From Pukyongia salina (GTDB lineage: Bacteria; Bacteroidota; Bacteroidia; Flavobacteriales; Flavobacteriaceae): a stretch of 64,000 nucleotides of DNA. Under the pieces are notes generated by a model. That model did not search any database, was not told the DNA's origin, and saw only the letters and a program-made list of their open reading frames with translations. How positions within the stretch are numbered: the first letter of the stretch is position 1; every line of letters begins with the position of its first letter. Below, one piece after another: positions 37,141 through 47,445 of this stretch. Position numbers and translations under genes: made by a program. The stretch covers positions 1,736,001-1,800,000 of the forward strand of contig NZ_CP027062.1 of assembly GCF_002966125.1 (NCBI RefSeq), written 5' to 3'.

Positions 37141-38043
37141 ATGAGCTTTAAAAATGTTGTTTTATTTGGTTTAGGCCTTTTGTTCGGTACGTATACTGCC
37201 ACGGCGCAGTTGAATGTACTGAATGCCAAAACACCTGAAGATATAGGTAAGAAGACAGAAGCGCAGATTGCCTATGATAATGATGAGCCATTGCCCTATG
37301 GTTACACCGATGAGCGTGATGTGTTATGGTCCAGGACTGTTTGGGAGATCATCGATCTTGATGAAAGAGTGAACTTCCCATTGTACTATCCAATCGACAC
37401 GAACAACATTGGTGCCGAACGTAGATCATTGTACGATGTACTGGTAAAGAATATCAAGAATGGTAACATAGAAGATGTTTATTCAGATTCATATTTTACT
37501 GAAAAGCGAACCCTGAAAGATATCGAGGCATCACTAATTTATAGTGATACGACCGATGTTGGTATCGATCAGTACAATGCCGAAGGTAGAGTTGATGAAG
37601 AATACATTAGAAAGTTTACTCTTGATGCCGGTGATGTGGAAGAATGGAGAATTCGTGGAATCTGGTACCTTGACAAGCGTCAGGGAGAATTAAAATACAG
37701 ATTACTGGGTATTTGTCCTGTTGCCAACGAAGCGCGATCTAAAGCTTTCCCCGATGACAATGTCGATAGTAAAGTTGAACTTTTCTGGGTATGGTTCCCT
37801 GCAGCACGTGAAGTGCTTCACAAAGCCAAAGCCTTTAACAGAAGGAATACTTCACAACCGATATCATTCGATCATTTGTTGAATTCGAGACGTTTTGGTG
37901 GTATTGTCTACAAAGAAGATAATGTTCAGGGAGACAGAGCCGTAAACGAATACATCAACGATAATGCATTGATGCAGTTATTGGAATCAGACAGAATTAA
38001 AGAACAAATCAGAAATATCGAGATTGATTTGTGGAACTATTAA
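37141..38043 (+). CDS. gldN: Gliding motility / T9SS protein GldN
   Basis: GldN is the periplasmic ring partner of GldK. A signal peptide (about 1-21, TATAQ) precedes the conserved DVLWSRTVWEIIDLDERVNFPLY-type region, with later FWVWFPAAREVL and FDHLLNSRRFGG segments. The length is 300. It follows gldM by 16 bases and is followed by a clear terminator. Confidence 0.96.
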   Translation: MSFKNVVLFGLGLLFGTYTATAQLNVLNAKTPEDIGKKTEAQIAYDNDEPLPYGYTDERDVLWSRTVWEIIDLDERVNFPLYYPIDTNNIGAERRSLYDVLVKNIKNGNIEDVYSDSYFTEKRTLKDIEASLIYSDTTDVGIDQYNAEGRVDEEYIRKFTLDAGDVEEWRIRGIWYLDKRQGELKYRLLGICPVANEARSKAFPDDNVDSKVELFWVWFPAAREVLHKAKAFNRRNTSQPISFDHLLNSRRFGGIVYKEDNVQGDRAVNEYINDNALMQLLESDRIKEQIRNIEIDLWNY

Positions 38044-38068
38044 TAGTTTCAATATTATAGGTATTTTG

Positions 38069-38102
38069 ACCCTCCCTAGCCTCGGCAAAGGAGGGTTTTT
38101 TC
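38069..38102 (+). terminator. Terminator of the gldKLMN operon
   Basis: ACCCTCC (38069-38075) pairs with GGAGGGT (38090-38096), followed by a T run. It lies 26 bases after the gldN stop. Confidence 0.85.
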
Positions 38103-38201
38103 ATTAAGAACAAATCCCGGATAGAACCTATCCATTATTTCTACGATCACCATTCAGGGAAGATTTCTTTTCGGTATCTTTAGTTTATCCAAAAAACAGA
38201 A

Positions 38202-39245
38202 TTGAGACATCTAGATTATATCATTGTTGGATGCGGCATTGCAGGAATCGCCATTTGCGAGCGTCTTGAGGCCGATTCTAAAAGTTTTGTGGTATTCGAT
38301 TCTGGTGTTTACAGTGCAACAAGTGTAGCGGGAGGAGTGGTAAATCCCATGGTGCTAAAACGATTAAACCCTGTATGGAAGGCTGCTCAATTCCTTAACA
38401 CCGCCAGACCATTCTATGAAGGCCTTCAGAAAAAATTAAATACCAACATTCTGGCAGATCAACCATTACTTCGGATCTTTACCACAGCCGAAGAACAGAA
38501 CGATTGGACAGTAGCCAGTGATTCGCCGGCCATGGAACAATTCCTGTTGCCAGAGATAATAAAAAATACCAATAATAACATATTTGCTCCCTTAGGCTAT
38601 GGTGCAGTTCGGAACTCGTTTAGAATAGACACTACTTCCCTGCTGAAATCCTACAAGAATGATTTGCAAAGCAGTGGCAATTTGATAGGTGAGGAATTTG
38701 ATTATAATGAGCTGAAAGAAACTAACGATGGATTCGTTTACAGGGATATAAGTACGAGGTATGTGATCTTTGCAGAAGGGTCGGCTGTGTTGAAGAATCC
38801 ATGGTTTACACTGGATAGTATTATTCCGAAGAAAGGGGAATACCTGCTAATAAGATCGCGGGAATTGAAATGCACATCAACCCTAAAAGGTCCTTATTTT
38901 ATGATCCCAACCGAAGACGACCTATACATGGTTGGCGCCACTTTCGCTCATGGGGATTTCAGTTACGACAAAACTGTTAAGGGACGGCAAACCCTCGAAG
39001 AAGCCATTCAAAAAATGGTAAAATGCCCGTATGAGGTCGTGGACCAAATCTGTGGAATGCGTCCAACAGTGAAAGATCGCAGACCATTAATAGGTTCGCT
39101 GAATACTAATGGAATTTATTTTCTGAATGGCCTTGGTACGCGTGGATTACTTATGGCGCCTCTATTATCCCAATGGTTGTATCAATTAATTGAGAACAAC
39201 GCAGCCCTCCCCTCTGAAGTGGATATCAGGAGATTTTCGAATTAA
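38202..39245 (+). CDS. FAD-dependent oxidoreductase (DadA/ThiO-like)
   Basis: The N-terminus has the FAD Rossmann motif YIIVGCGIAGIAICE (GxGxxG). A C-terminal GMRPTVKDRRPLIG and FLNGLGTRGLLMAPLLS match the glycine/D-amino-acid oxidase superfamily. The length is 347. The start is TTG at 38202, with no ATG available before the Rossmann strand. TATCTTTA at 38175-38182, a near -7 box, supports it. The substrate is unknown. The gene is alone on its strand and converges on the DUF983 gene. Confidence 0.87.
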   Translation: MRHLDYIIVGCGIAGIAICERLEADSKSFVVFDSGVYSATSVAGGVVNPMVLKRLNPVWKAAQFLNTARPFYEGLQKKLNTNILADQPLLRIFTTAEEQNDWTVASDSPAMEQFLLPEIIKNTNNNIFAPLGYGAVRNSFRIDTTSLLKSYKNDLQSSGNLIGEEFDYNELKETNDGFVYRDISTRYVIFAEGSAVLKNPWFTLDSIIPKKGEYLLIRSRELKCTSTLKGPYFMIPTEDDLYMVGATFAHGDFSYDKTVKGRQTLEEAIQKMVKCPYEVVDQICGMRPTVKDRRPLIGSLNTNGIYFLNGLGTRGLLMAPLLSQWLYQLIENNAALPSEVDIRRFSN

Positions 39246-39249
39246 ACGC

Positions 39250-39624
39250 TTATTTCGCTTTTTCTGGGTCGTACTTAAAGAAGAAGTTGATCCATATATT
39301 CCTGGACAACCGAAGAATAACGGGTAAGAACACGATAAGGGTACCTGTTATCACAAAAAAGGAACTTAACCTTCCTAGGTTCAGAAAAAAATAGGAGATA
39401 ATAAAGGCAGCTACCGCAAAGGCAACCCCTACAGCATAACTAACATACATGGCCCCGTAAAAGAAAGACGGTTCGATTTTAAATTTGGTGTGGCAGTGCG
39501 GGCAATTTTCATGCATTTTTAAGGTATCTGAAAGTAAATACGGATTTTTGGTTTTATACAGGTCGCCTTCGTGACAAACCGGACATTTTCCTTTTAAAAT
39601 ACTGTATAATTTGGTTCCTTTCAT
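39250..39624 (-). CDS. DUF983 domain membrane protein
   Basis: The 124-residue protein starts with a zinc-ribbon-like region carrying CPVC (Cys14, Cys17) and CPHC (near 41-44). This is followed by two membrane helices (about 58-80 and 90-108), the DUF983 arrangement. Its function is unknown. A perfect -7 box lies upstream. Its start region is back to back with that of the ABC-F gene. Confidence 0.88.
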   Translation of the reverse strand: MKGTKLYSILKGKCPVCHEGDLYKTKNPYLLSDTLKMHENCPHCHTKFKIEPSFFYGAMYVSYAVGVAFAVAAFIISYFFLNLGRLSSFFVITGTLIVFLPVILRLSRNIWINFFFKYDPEKAK

Positions 39625-39643
39625 GCGTATTTTTTTGCTGAGC

Positions 39644-39651
39644 CAAAATTA
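39644..39651 (-). promoter_or_regulatory. Bacteroidota -7 box of the DUF983 gene
   Basis: The minus strand reads TAATTTTG, a perfect TAnnTTTG, 19 bases before the ATG. Confidence 0.5.
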
Positions 39652-39691
39652 AGCATCTTTGCACAATTCTTATGTTACAATTGTTACTAAA

Positions 39692-41599
39692 ATGATCAAT
39701 ATCCATAATTTGTCGGTTAGCTTCCAGGGAGATTATCTCTTCGAAGGCATCACCTTTCAACTCACGCCCGGTGATAGGGTTGGATTGGTTGGAAAGAATG
39801 GTGCCGGCAAATCCACTTTACTCAGGATCATCGCCGGAGAACAGGAATATGATGAGGGACAGATCGCAACCGATAAAAAGGTCACCACTGGTTTTCTGAA
39901 ACAGGATATCGATTTCACTAGAGGAAGAACAGTTTTGGAAGAGGCCTATGAAGCTTTTTCAGAAATAAAGGAATTGGAGAAGAAGATGGAGCAGATCACT
40001 GTTGAAATGGGTGAGCGTAATGATTATGAAAGCGAGGCCTATCACCAATTGATGGTAGACCTAAATGATCTTCAGCATCAGTACGAGATCGTAGGGGGGT
40101 ACAACTATCAGGGTGAGACCGAAAGGATACTAAAAGGACTGGGATTTGAGCGTAAGGATTTTAACCAGCCAACCGATACTTTTTCAGGTGGTTGGCGAAT
40201 GCGTATTGAACTGGCCAAACTCTTACTTCAGAATAATGACGTATTACTACTTGACGAACCTACCAACCACCTCGATATAGAATCTATTTTATGGTTGGAA
40301 GAGTTTCTGAAAAATTATACTGGAGTGGTGATGCTTGTGTCTCACGACAGGATGTTTCTGGATAATATTACAAACAGAACTATTGAGATCTCACTGGGGA
40401 AGATCTACGATTATAACAAACCGTATACAAAATACCTCGCCTTACGAGAAGAGTTGCGAACGCAGCAACTAGCCACCCAAAAGAACCAGCAAAAGCAGAT
40501 CGAACAAACCGAGAAACTAATAGAAAAGTTTCGTGCAAAGGCCAGTAAAGCTACCATGGCGCAATCGCTTATTAAAAAATTGGATAGAATGGATCGTGTT
40601 GAGGTGGACGAGGATGACAATGCCGTGATGAGTTTACGGTTCCCGGTTTCGGTAAAACCGGGGAAGGTGGTCATAGAAGCCGAAAATATCTCAAAGAGTT
40701 ACGGAGACAATAAGGTGTTGAGTGGGATAGATCTTTTCGTAGAGCGTGATAGCAAAATTGCTTTCGTGGGGCAGAATGGTCAGGGTAAATCCACACTTGC
40801 AAAGATCATTGTAAATGAGATCGATTATAAAGGACATCTAAAACTGGGGCACAATGTAGAGATAGGTTATTTTGCGCAAAACCAGGTGGACTATCTCGAT
40901 GGGAACAAAACCGTGGAAGACACCATGCTGGATGCAGCCGATGAGAAGACCCGCCCAAAAGTGCGGGACATCCTGGGAGCCTTCTTATTCAGGGGTGATG
41001 AAGTGGATAAATATGTACGGGTCTTATCCGGGGGAGAGCGAAACCGGCTTGCTCTCGCAAAATTGCTGCTGCAACCCTTTAACGTATTGGTGATGGATGA
41101 GCCTACCAATCACCTGGATATGAAATCGAAAAATGTACTAAAAGACGCCTTGAAGAATTTCGAAGGTACCTTGATCGTGGTTTCTCACGACAGGGACTTT
41201 CTCCAGGGGCTCAGCAATAAGGTGTATGAGTTCAAGGACAGAAAGATAAAAGAGTATTTAGGGGATATAGATTTTTTCCTTGAGCAGCGCAACATTCAGA
41301 ATTTGAGGGAGGCGGAGAAACGTTCGGAAGTCGCAGTAAACAAAAAGAACACTACTTCAGAAGGGAAAAAGAACTACGAGCAGCAAAAAAAGCAAAAATC
41401 CCTTCAGAATAAATTAAGTAAGATCGAAAGTAAGATCAATAAGCTGGAGAGAGAAATAAATGCCATTGATGTGGAACTGCAGATCAATTACGATGAGACG
41501 ATCTCTCAGCCTAACTTCTTCGATAATTACCAGCAAAAAAAGAACGACCTGGACGTACTTATGCAGGAATGGGAAGAGCTCACCCAAATGTTAGAATAA
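39692..41599 (+). CDS. ABC-F family ATPase (ribosome-associated type)
   Basis: Two ABC domains lie in one soluble chain. The first has GKNGAGKST, FSGGWRMR and LLLDEPTNHLD; the second has GQNGQGKST, LSGGERNR and VMDEPTNHLD. An inter-domain linker and a C-terminal coiled coil of about 90 residues, rich in Lys/Gln/Glu, complete the protein, as in Uup-like members. ABC-F proteins act on the ribosome, not as transporters. I chose the ATG at 39692 (MINIHNLSV) because 11 extra upstream codons are not family-like. The length is 635. Confidence 0.94.
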   Translation: MINIHNLSVSFQGDYLFEGITFQLTPGDRVGLVGKNGAGKSTLLRIIAGEQEYDEGQIATDKKVTTGFLKQDIDFTRGRTVLEEAYEAFSEIKELEKKMEQITVEMGERNDYESEAYHQLMVDLNDLQHQYEIVGGYNYQGETERILKGLGFERKDFNQPTDTFSGGWRMRIELAKLLLQNNDVLLLDEPTNHLDIESILWLEEFLKNYTGVVMLVSHDRMFLDNITNRTIEISLGKIYDYNKPYTKYLALREELRTQQLATQKNQQKQIEQTEKLIEKFRAKASKATMAQSLIKKLDRMDRVEVDEDDNAVMSLRFPVSVKPGKVVIEAENISKSYGDNKVLSGIDLFVERDSKIAFVGQNGQGKSTLAKIIVNEIDYKGHLKLGHNVEIGYFAQNQVDYLDGNKTVEDTMLDAADEKTRPKVRDILGAFLFRGDEVDKYVRVLSGGERNRLALAKLLLQPFNVLVMDEPTNHLDMKSKNVLKDALKNFEGTLIVVSHDRDFLQGLSNKVYEFKDRKIKEYLGDIDFFLEQRNIQNLREAEKRSEVAVNKKNTTSEGKKNYEQQKKQKSLQNKLSKIESKINKLEREINAIDVELQINYDETISQPNFFDNYQQKKNDLDVLMQEWEELTQMLE

Positions 41600-41649
41600 T
41601 TAAGGTAGAATTTATGAATCTTTTAACGCCTCACTGCTAAGGCATCATT

Positions 41650-41657
41650 TAAATTTG
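41650..41657 (+). promoter_or_regulatory. Bacteroidota -7 box of the RND efflux operon
   Basis: TAAATTTG, a perfect TAnnTTTG, lies 26 bases before the ATG of the adaptor gene. Confidence 0.5.
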
Positions 41658-41683
41658 ACCTACTCTAGCAACCTATAACCTTC

Positions 41684-42826
41684 ATGCGAAAAATTATACT
41701 GTATATCCTGGGTGCGCTGCTATTGGTGGTAGCGTATTTTGGCGCTCAATATATCATAGCAAATAGTGAACAGCCGAAACCCCAGGCAGAAGAAATTGTT
41801 AAAACCGTTTTTGTTGAAAATGTAAAGAATAAAACGGTACCTATAGTAATCACCGCAACCGGAAATCTAATTGCCAAGAACCGTCTTGAACTATATTCGG
41901 AAGTACAGGGAGTGTTTAGGTCTAGTGCACGTGATTTTAAAGCCGGTCAACCCTATAAAAAAGGCGAAACTCTCATTAGAATGGACGCCGCCGAATATTA
42001 TGCATCAGTACAGGCAGCCCGAAGCGAGTTCTACAATTTAGTAACTTCACTGATGCCGGATCTAAGGCTCGATTATCCTGAAGCATTTAAAACATGGGAA
42101 CAATACCTAACCACCATAGATATAAATAAAAGTTTGCCGGCTCTTCCGCAGGTGACCAATGAAAAATTAAATTACTTTATCACCGGGCGAGGTGTAAATT
42201 CCTCCTATTACAATATTAAGAACATGGAACAGCGTCTCGGTAAATTTTCTATCGTAGCGCCCTTTAGTGGAATAGTGACCGAAGCCATGGTAACACGAGG
42301 CACCCTAATACGTTCGGGACAGAAATTAGGAGAGTTTATCGATACCTCTTCCTTTGAAGTTCAACTTTCTATTGGGAAGGAATTTAGTGACCTACTGGAA
42401 ATTGGTGAGAAAGTTTCCTTAAGTACGATCGAAGGCTCCCGGGAGTTTACCGGTACAGTTAGCCGTATTAACGGTAGGATCGATCAAGCCACACAGACCA
42501 TTTCGGTATTTGTGACCGTAGTTGCTGAGGGATTAAAGGAAGGAATGTATGTTCAGGCCTATGTTGATGCGCGGGACGAGACCGATGCCATCGAAATCCC
42601 CCGAAAATTACTGGTAAATGAATCCCAGGTGTATGTAGTGAGAGATTCTGTTTTGGATCTAATACCGGCAAATCCCGTTTATTTTTCGGCTAAGAATGTT
42701 GTGCTAAAGGGCATCCCCGACGGAACTAAGCTTTTGTCCAGATCCATACCGGGAGCTTATGCCGGAATGAAAGTTAAATATCTGGAAGATTCCCCACAAT
42801 CAGCGGGCGATACGCCGGTTAACTAA
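41684..42826 (+). CDS. RND efflux periplasmic adaptor (HlyD/MFP family)
   Basis: The adaptor links the inner-membrane pump to the outer-membrane channel. An N-terminal membrane anchor (about 3-24) is followed by a split lipoyl domain (near 55-100 and 190-215, with the VAPFSGIVTEAMVTRGTLI strand), a helical hairpin and beta-barrel and membrane-proximal domains. The length is 380. It is the first gene of a three-gene efflux operon, 7 bases before the pump gene. Confidence 0.93.
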   Translation: MRKIILYILGALLLVVAYFGAQYIIANSEQPKPQAEEIVKTVFVENVKNKTVPIVITATGNLIAKNRLELYSEVQGVFRSSARDFKAGQPYKKGETLIRMDAAEYYASVQAARSEFYNLVTSLMPDLRLDYPEAFKTWEQYLTTIDINKSLPALPQVTNEKLNYFITGRGVNSSYYNIKNMEQRLGKFSIVAPFSGIVTEAMVTRGTLIRSGQKLGEFIDTSSFEVQLSIGKEFSDLLEIGEKVSLSTIEGSREFTGTVSRINGRIDQATQTISVFVTVVAEGLKEGMYVQAYVDARDETDAIEIPRKLLVNESQVYVVRDSVLDLIPANPVYFSAKNVVLKGIPDGTKLLSRSIPGAYAGMKVKYLEDSPQSAGDTPVN

Positions 42827-42833
42827 AGGTACC

Positions 42834-45800
42834 ATGAGAAAACTCATCAGTTATTTTATAAAGTATGAAGTAGCCGTTAACGTGCTAATCCTGGCCTTCG
42901 TGATCTTTGGTGTGATAGGGATCTTTAGATTGAAATCGTCATTCTTTCCGCTTCAGGAGGCCGAAATCATTAGTATCAATATTGCGTATCCGGGTGCAGC
43001 TCCCCAGGAGATAGAAGAAGGGGTTGTACTAAAAATTGAAGATAATCTTAAGGGCCTTAAAGGCATAGAAAGGGTAACCTCTGTTTCACGTGAGAATGGG
43101 GGAAGCATCACTGTTGAAATTGAAAGTGGTGAAGATATAGACGTATTATTAGCCGAGGTGAAAAATGCTGTCGACCGGGTACCCAACTTCCCCACCGGCA
43201 TGGAGCCATTGGTAGTAGCCAAACAGGAAAGGGTAAGACAAACCATAGATTTCGCGATTAGTGGTGAGAACATAGAGTTGTCTGCCTTAAAGCAAATTGG
43301 CAGGCAAGTAGAGAACGATCTTCGGGCTATAGACGGGATATCTCAAATTAGCGTTTCCGGTTATCCTGAAGAAGAAATAGAAATTGCCGTTCGTGAGAAT
43401 GATCTTCTGGCATACGATCTTAGTTTCACCGAAGTAGCGGCGGCTGTCTCCAGGGCTAACATCCTTACAACAGGTGGAAACATTAAAACCGATGCCGAGG
43501 ATTACCTTATCCGGGCTAATAACCGATCGTACTACGGATCTGAACTAAACAACCTGATCGTTCGAGCCTCTCCTGACGGTACCTTGGTGCGCTTGCATCA
43601 GGTTGCAGATGTGAGGGACCGATTTTCGGAAACACCCAATGCCTCCTACTTCAATGGGAATGTGGCCGTAAATATAGAGATCACTAATACTAATAATGAA
43701 GATCTAATCTCCTCTGCAGAGAAGGTTAATGCTTATATAGACGAGTTTAACCAGAAGTACACCGGGGTACATATCGATGTGGTGAGCGATAGTTCTGTGA
43801 GGTTGAATCAGCGTACCGAATTACTGGTGAAAAACGGGATCATGGGGATTATACTGGTACTATTGTTCCTTTCTTTTTTTCTGAATACCCGTATGGCGTT
43901 CTGGGTGGCATTTGGTTTACCGATCTCATTTTTAGGGATGTTTATCTTTGCCGCCTATCTCAATGTGACAATAAATGTGTTGTCGCTATTTGGAATGATC
44001 ATCGTTATAGGGATTTTAGTTGACGACGGAATTGTTATTTCAGAAAATATCTATCAGCATTACGAAAAGGGAAAACCGAGGGTGCGGGCTGCCATCGATG
44101 GTACCATCGAGGTTTTGCCTCCTATCGTTTCGGCCATTATCACAACGGTACTGGCATTTTCCACCTTTCTATTTCTGGATGGGAGAATAGGTGATTTCTT
44201 TAGTGAAGTTTCGGTAGTGGTAATACTTACCCTTGTGGTTTCACTAATAGAAGCTTTGATCATTCTTCCGGCGCACATTGCCCATTCTAAAGCATTGCTA
44301 CCTGAAGCCGAAAAGAAGAAAGAAAGCAAGACACGTATAGGAGCTGTTTTTGCTAAACTTAGGGAATTCAATGTGTATGGCGACAGATTTATGAGGTACT
44401 GCAGGGATAAATTGTACAGTCCTACTTTGAATTTTGCGATGAATAATCGCTTTCTTACCCTCGCTATTCTAGTGGCACTGATGATCATAACTGTGGGGGC
44501 CAATCAAGGTAATATAATTCAGACATCATTTTTCCCTAGAATTGCCAGCGATAGGGTTAGTATCGATCTACTGATGCCTGAAGGCACCAATCCAAAGATC
44601 ACAGATTCTATTATTACTATGGTTGAGAATGTGGCCTGGGAAGTAAATAAAGACTTTACGGCCAAACAGACCGGAAATAAATCTGTAGTAGAAAATGTTA
44701 TCAAACGAGTGGGTCCCGGGAATAATAAAGCATCGTTGCATGTAAATTTACTACCTGGTGAGGAGCGGGACTTCGGATCTCCTGAAATAACCAATGCAAT
44801 TAGAAATGCCGTGGGCGACGTTTACGGTGTGGAGCGACTTACATTTGGATCTGGGGGTAATTTTGGTGGAAGTCCGGTGTCTGTTTCTTTATTAGGAAAC
44901 AATACAGAAGAGTTAAAAGCTGCAAAGGATGAGCTGCGTGCCTATATGGAGAACAATGCACTACTAGCCGATGTAACCGATACAGATCCGGAGGGGATCA
45001 AAGAGATCAATATAGAATTAAAGGAAACAGCTTACGCACTGGGTTTAAATCTGCGCGATGTGATGGCGCAGGTTCGTTCGGGATTCTTCGGACTCCAGGC
45101 TCAGCGATTTCAAAGGGGACAAGATGAAATTCGAGTATGGGTGCGATATGATCGATCTAACCGGGAATCGATCAACGATCTGGATGATATGCGAATTCTT
45201 ACGCCTGCCGGCTTACGAATTCCATTTGGGGAAATAGCAACATATTCAATAGAAAGGGGAGAGGAATCTATTAGCCACTTGAACGGATTGCGAGAGATAC
45301 AGGTTAATGCCGATCTTGCCGACCTGGACGCCAGTCCCACCGCTATAATTGATGAAATTAGATCCTCGGTTATGCCCGATATAAGTTCGAAATATCCAAC
45401 GGTAACGGCCATTTACGAAGGGCAGAATAGAGAAGCATTAAAACTTACAAGGTCTGCAGAATTAGTAGTTCCGATAGTACTTTTTCTAATTTATATAGTG
45501 ATCGCATTTACGTTCAGGAGTTACAGTCAGCCACTATTATTAATCCTATTAATCCCATTCAGTTTTATTGCAGTAGCCTGGGGTCATTGGATCCATGATT
45601 TCCCAATAAATATACTTTCTGCCTTAGGGATCATTGCATTGATAGGAATTATGGTAAACGACGGACTCGTACTCATTGGTAAGTTCAATTCCTATTTAAG
45701 GGAAGGTCTCTCGTTTGATGATGCTTTGTATGAGGCGGGTCGTGCTCGATTTAGGGCAATATTCCTCACCTCCTTAACTACTATTGCCGGGATCGCACCG

Positions 45801-46091
45801 TTGCTACTTGAGAAAAGCAGGCAGGCACAATTCCTTATTCCAATGGCTATTAGTATAGCCTATGGTATCGCAATTGCAACGGTACTCACGCTTATTATTC
45901 TGCCTATCCTGCTTAGCATTACCAACGATATAAAGGCGAAAGGATTTTGGTTGGTATCCGGAACCAAGATTCCGAAGGAAGATGTAGAGAGAGCCATCAA
46001 AGAAGTGCGCGCCAGGGAGGAATGGGAAATTCACGAAAATGGAACAAAACAATCTGAAGCAGTATCAAAGGAAGAGGTTACGCATGAATAA
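42834..46091 (+). CDS. RND efflux pump, inner-membrane permease (AcrB/HAE1 family)
   Basis: This proton-driven pump has 1085 residues with twelve membrane helices in two halves, each followed by a large periplasmic loop. The proton-relay acidic pair is visible in helix 4 (GILVDDGIVISEN, near residue 390), with a matching GIMVNDGLVLIGK in helix 10. Signatures such as SFFPLQEAE and PGAAPQEIEEGV are typical of HAE1-type drug or solvent exporters rather than CusA metal pumps. The outer-membrane gene overlaps its 3' end by 8 bases. Confidence 0.95.
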   Translation: MRKLISYFIKYEVAVNVLILAFVIFGVIGIFRLKSSFFPLQEAEIISINIAYPGAAPQEIEEGVVLKIEDNLKGLKGIERVTSVSRENGGSITVEIESGEDIDVLLAEVKNAVDRVPNFPTGMEPLVVAKQERVRQTIDFAISGENIELSALKQIGRQVENDLRAIDGISQISVSGYPEEEIEIAVRENDLLAYDLSFTEVAAAVSRANILTTGGNIKTDAEDYLIRANNRSYYGSELNNLIVRASPDGTLVRLHQVADVRDRFSETPNASYFNGNVAVNIEITNTNNEDLISSAEKVNAYIDEFNQKYTGVHIDVVSDSSVRLNQRTELLVKNGIMGIILVLLFLSFFLNTRMAFWVAFGLPISFLGMFIFAAYLNVTINVLSLFGMIIVIGILVDDGIVISENIYQHYEKGKPRVRAAIDGTIEVLPPIVSAIITTVLAFSTFLFLDGRIGDFFSEVSVVVILTLVVSLIEALIILPAHIAHSKALLPEAEKKKESKTRIGAVFAKLREFNVYGDRFMRYCRDKLYSPTLNFAMNNRFLTLAILVALMIITVGANQGNIIQTSFFPRIASDRVSIDLLMPEGTNPKITDSIITMVENVAWEVNKDFTAKQTGNKSVVENVIKRVGPGNNKASLHVNLLPGEERDFGSPEITNAIRNAVGDVYGVERLTFGSGGNFGGSPVSVSLLGNNTEELKAAKDELRAYMENNALLADVTDTDPEGIKEINIELKETAYALGLNLRDVMAQVRSGFFGLQAQRFQRGQDEIRVWVRYDRSNRESINDLDDMRILTPAGLRIPFGEIATYSIERGEESISHLNGLREIQVNADLADLDASPTAIIDEIRSSVMPDISSKYPTVTAIYEGQNREALKLTRSAELVVPIVLFLIYIVIAFTFRSYSQPLLLILLIPFSFIAVAWGHWIHDFPINILSALGIIALIGIMVNDGLVLIGKFNSYLREGLSFDDALYEAGRARFRAIFLTSLTTIAGIAPLLLEKSRQAQFLIPMAISIAYGIAIATVLTLIILPILLSITNDIKAKGFWLVSGTKIPKEDVERAIKEVRAREEWEIHENGTKQSEAVSKEEVTHE

Positions 46092-47406
46092 AAGCAGTGT
46101 TTTTACAGTTATTGTTTTAATTTTTAGTCTAACATCCACCGCACAGGTAGTTGAAAAATTAACTCGCGAAGAGGCCATGTCGGAGACGCTGGAGAATAAC
46201 TTCGGAATAAAAATGGCGAAGAACGATCTGCGGATAGCCGATAACAACAGGGGCATACTAAACTCGGGATATCTACCTTCCGTTACCGGACTAGCAGGTG
46301 CAAATTACAGCATACAGGATCAGGAAGTGACGTTTCGCGATGGCACTACCAATATTGTTGAAGGAGCCGAAACCAAGCGATATGATGCATCTGTCAACAT
46401 TAACTATACTCTTTTCGACGGACTGGGTCGCTGGTATGATTATAAGCGTTTAAAAGAGGAATACAATCTTAGCGAACTGGAAGTACGACAAACCATCGAA
46501 AATACACTGTTGCAAATGTTTACGGTTTATTTTGAAGTGGCTAGATTGACAGAAAATGTCGAGGTGCTCAAGAGCACTTATGAAAACACAAAAAACCGCC
46601 TTGTTAGGGCAGAATACAGGTTCGAGTACGGACAAACAAACAGACTTGAAGTATTAAATGCGCAGGTAGATCTGGTGACAGATAGCATCAATCTTATCAA
46701 CGCTCGCCAGACACTTAGAAATACCAAACGAGATCTGAATGTAGTACTCAACCAATCGATAGAACGAAATTTTGAAGTAGACACCACAGTGAGTTTTATC
46801 GAGGGGTTAAGAATGCAGACCTATCTGGAAGAAGCAGATACAAATAATGTTAGGTTACAAATGGCGCGAAGCAATATTGAAGTTAGTACATTAAATTTCA
46901 AAGCCTCCAGGTCTGTCTATCTCCCTACGGTGAATCTCTCAGGCAGTTATGGTTGGAATGAGGGACAATTTCCGGTGACGAGTTTTGCGACGGGAAATAC
47001 AAGTACCGGTTTGGCGGCTGGAGTGAGTTTAAGCTGGAATTTGTTTGATGGGGGTAGTGGTATAACTTCGGTTAAGAATTCGAAAATACAGATCGAGAAT
47101 CAAACTTTACTAAAGGAACAGCTTCAGGTAGAGGTAGCGAGAGATATTGCCAATGCGGAGGGTAATTATCGCAATCGTCTGGAGATCTACCGACTTCAGG
47201 AGCAAAATGTCGTTACTGCCACAGATAATTACGAGCGTTCTTTAGAACGATATAAACTAGGGCAGATCACCTCGGTGGAATTGCGGCAGGCCCAGATCAA
47301 TTTACTTAATAATCGCACTACGAGAAACCTGGCAAAATATCAGGCCAAGATAGCCGAGTTGGAATTATTACAACAAACCGGTCAGCTACTAAATGTTGCG
47401 TTTTAG
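46084..47406 (+). CDS. TolC-family outer-membrane efflux protein
   Basis: A signal peptide (about 1-20, ending STAQ) precedes two TolC repeats with long coiled-coil helices, including RLVRAEYRFEYGQTNRLEVL and RYKLGQITSVELRQAQINLL. The length is 440. I chose the ATG at 46084 because it gives a clean signal peptide; the frame is open 15 codons further inside the pump gene. It completes the tripartite exporter with the two preceding genes. Confidence 0.93.
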   Translation: MNKSSVFTVIVLIFSLTSTAQVVEKLTREEAMSETLENNFGIKMAKNDLRIADNNRGILNSGYLPSVTGLAGANYSIQDQEVTFRDGTTNIVEGAETKRYDASVNINYTLFDGLGRWYDYKRLKEEYNLSELEVRQTIENTLLQMFTVYFEVARLTENVEVLKSTYENTKNRLVRAEYRFEYGQTNRLEVLNAQVDLVTDSINLINARQTLRNTKRDLNVVLNQSIERNFEVDTTVSFIEGLRMQTYLEEADTNNVRLQMARSNIEVSTLNFKASRSVYLPTVNLSGSYGWNEGQFPVTSFATGNTSTGLAAGVSLSWNLFDGGSGITSVKNSKIQIENQTLLKEQLQVEVARDIANAEGNYRNRLEIYRLQEQNVVTATDNYERSLERYKLGQITSVELRQAQINLLNNRTTRNLAKYQAKIAELELLQQTGQLLNVAF

Positions 47407-47445
47407 ATCTTATTCCGGTATCTTAACAATACTAATTAACGCGTT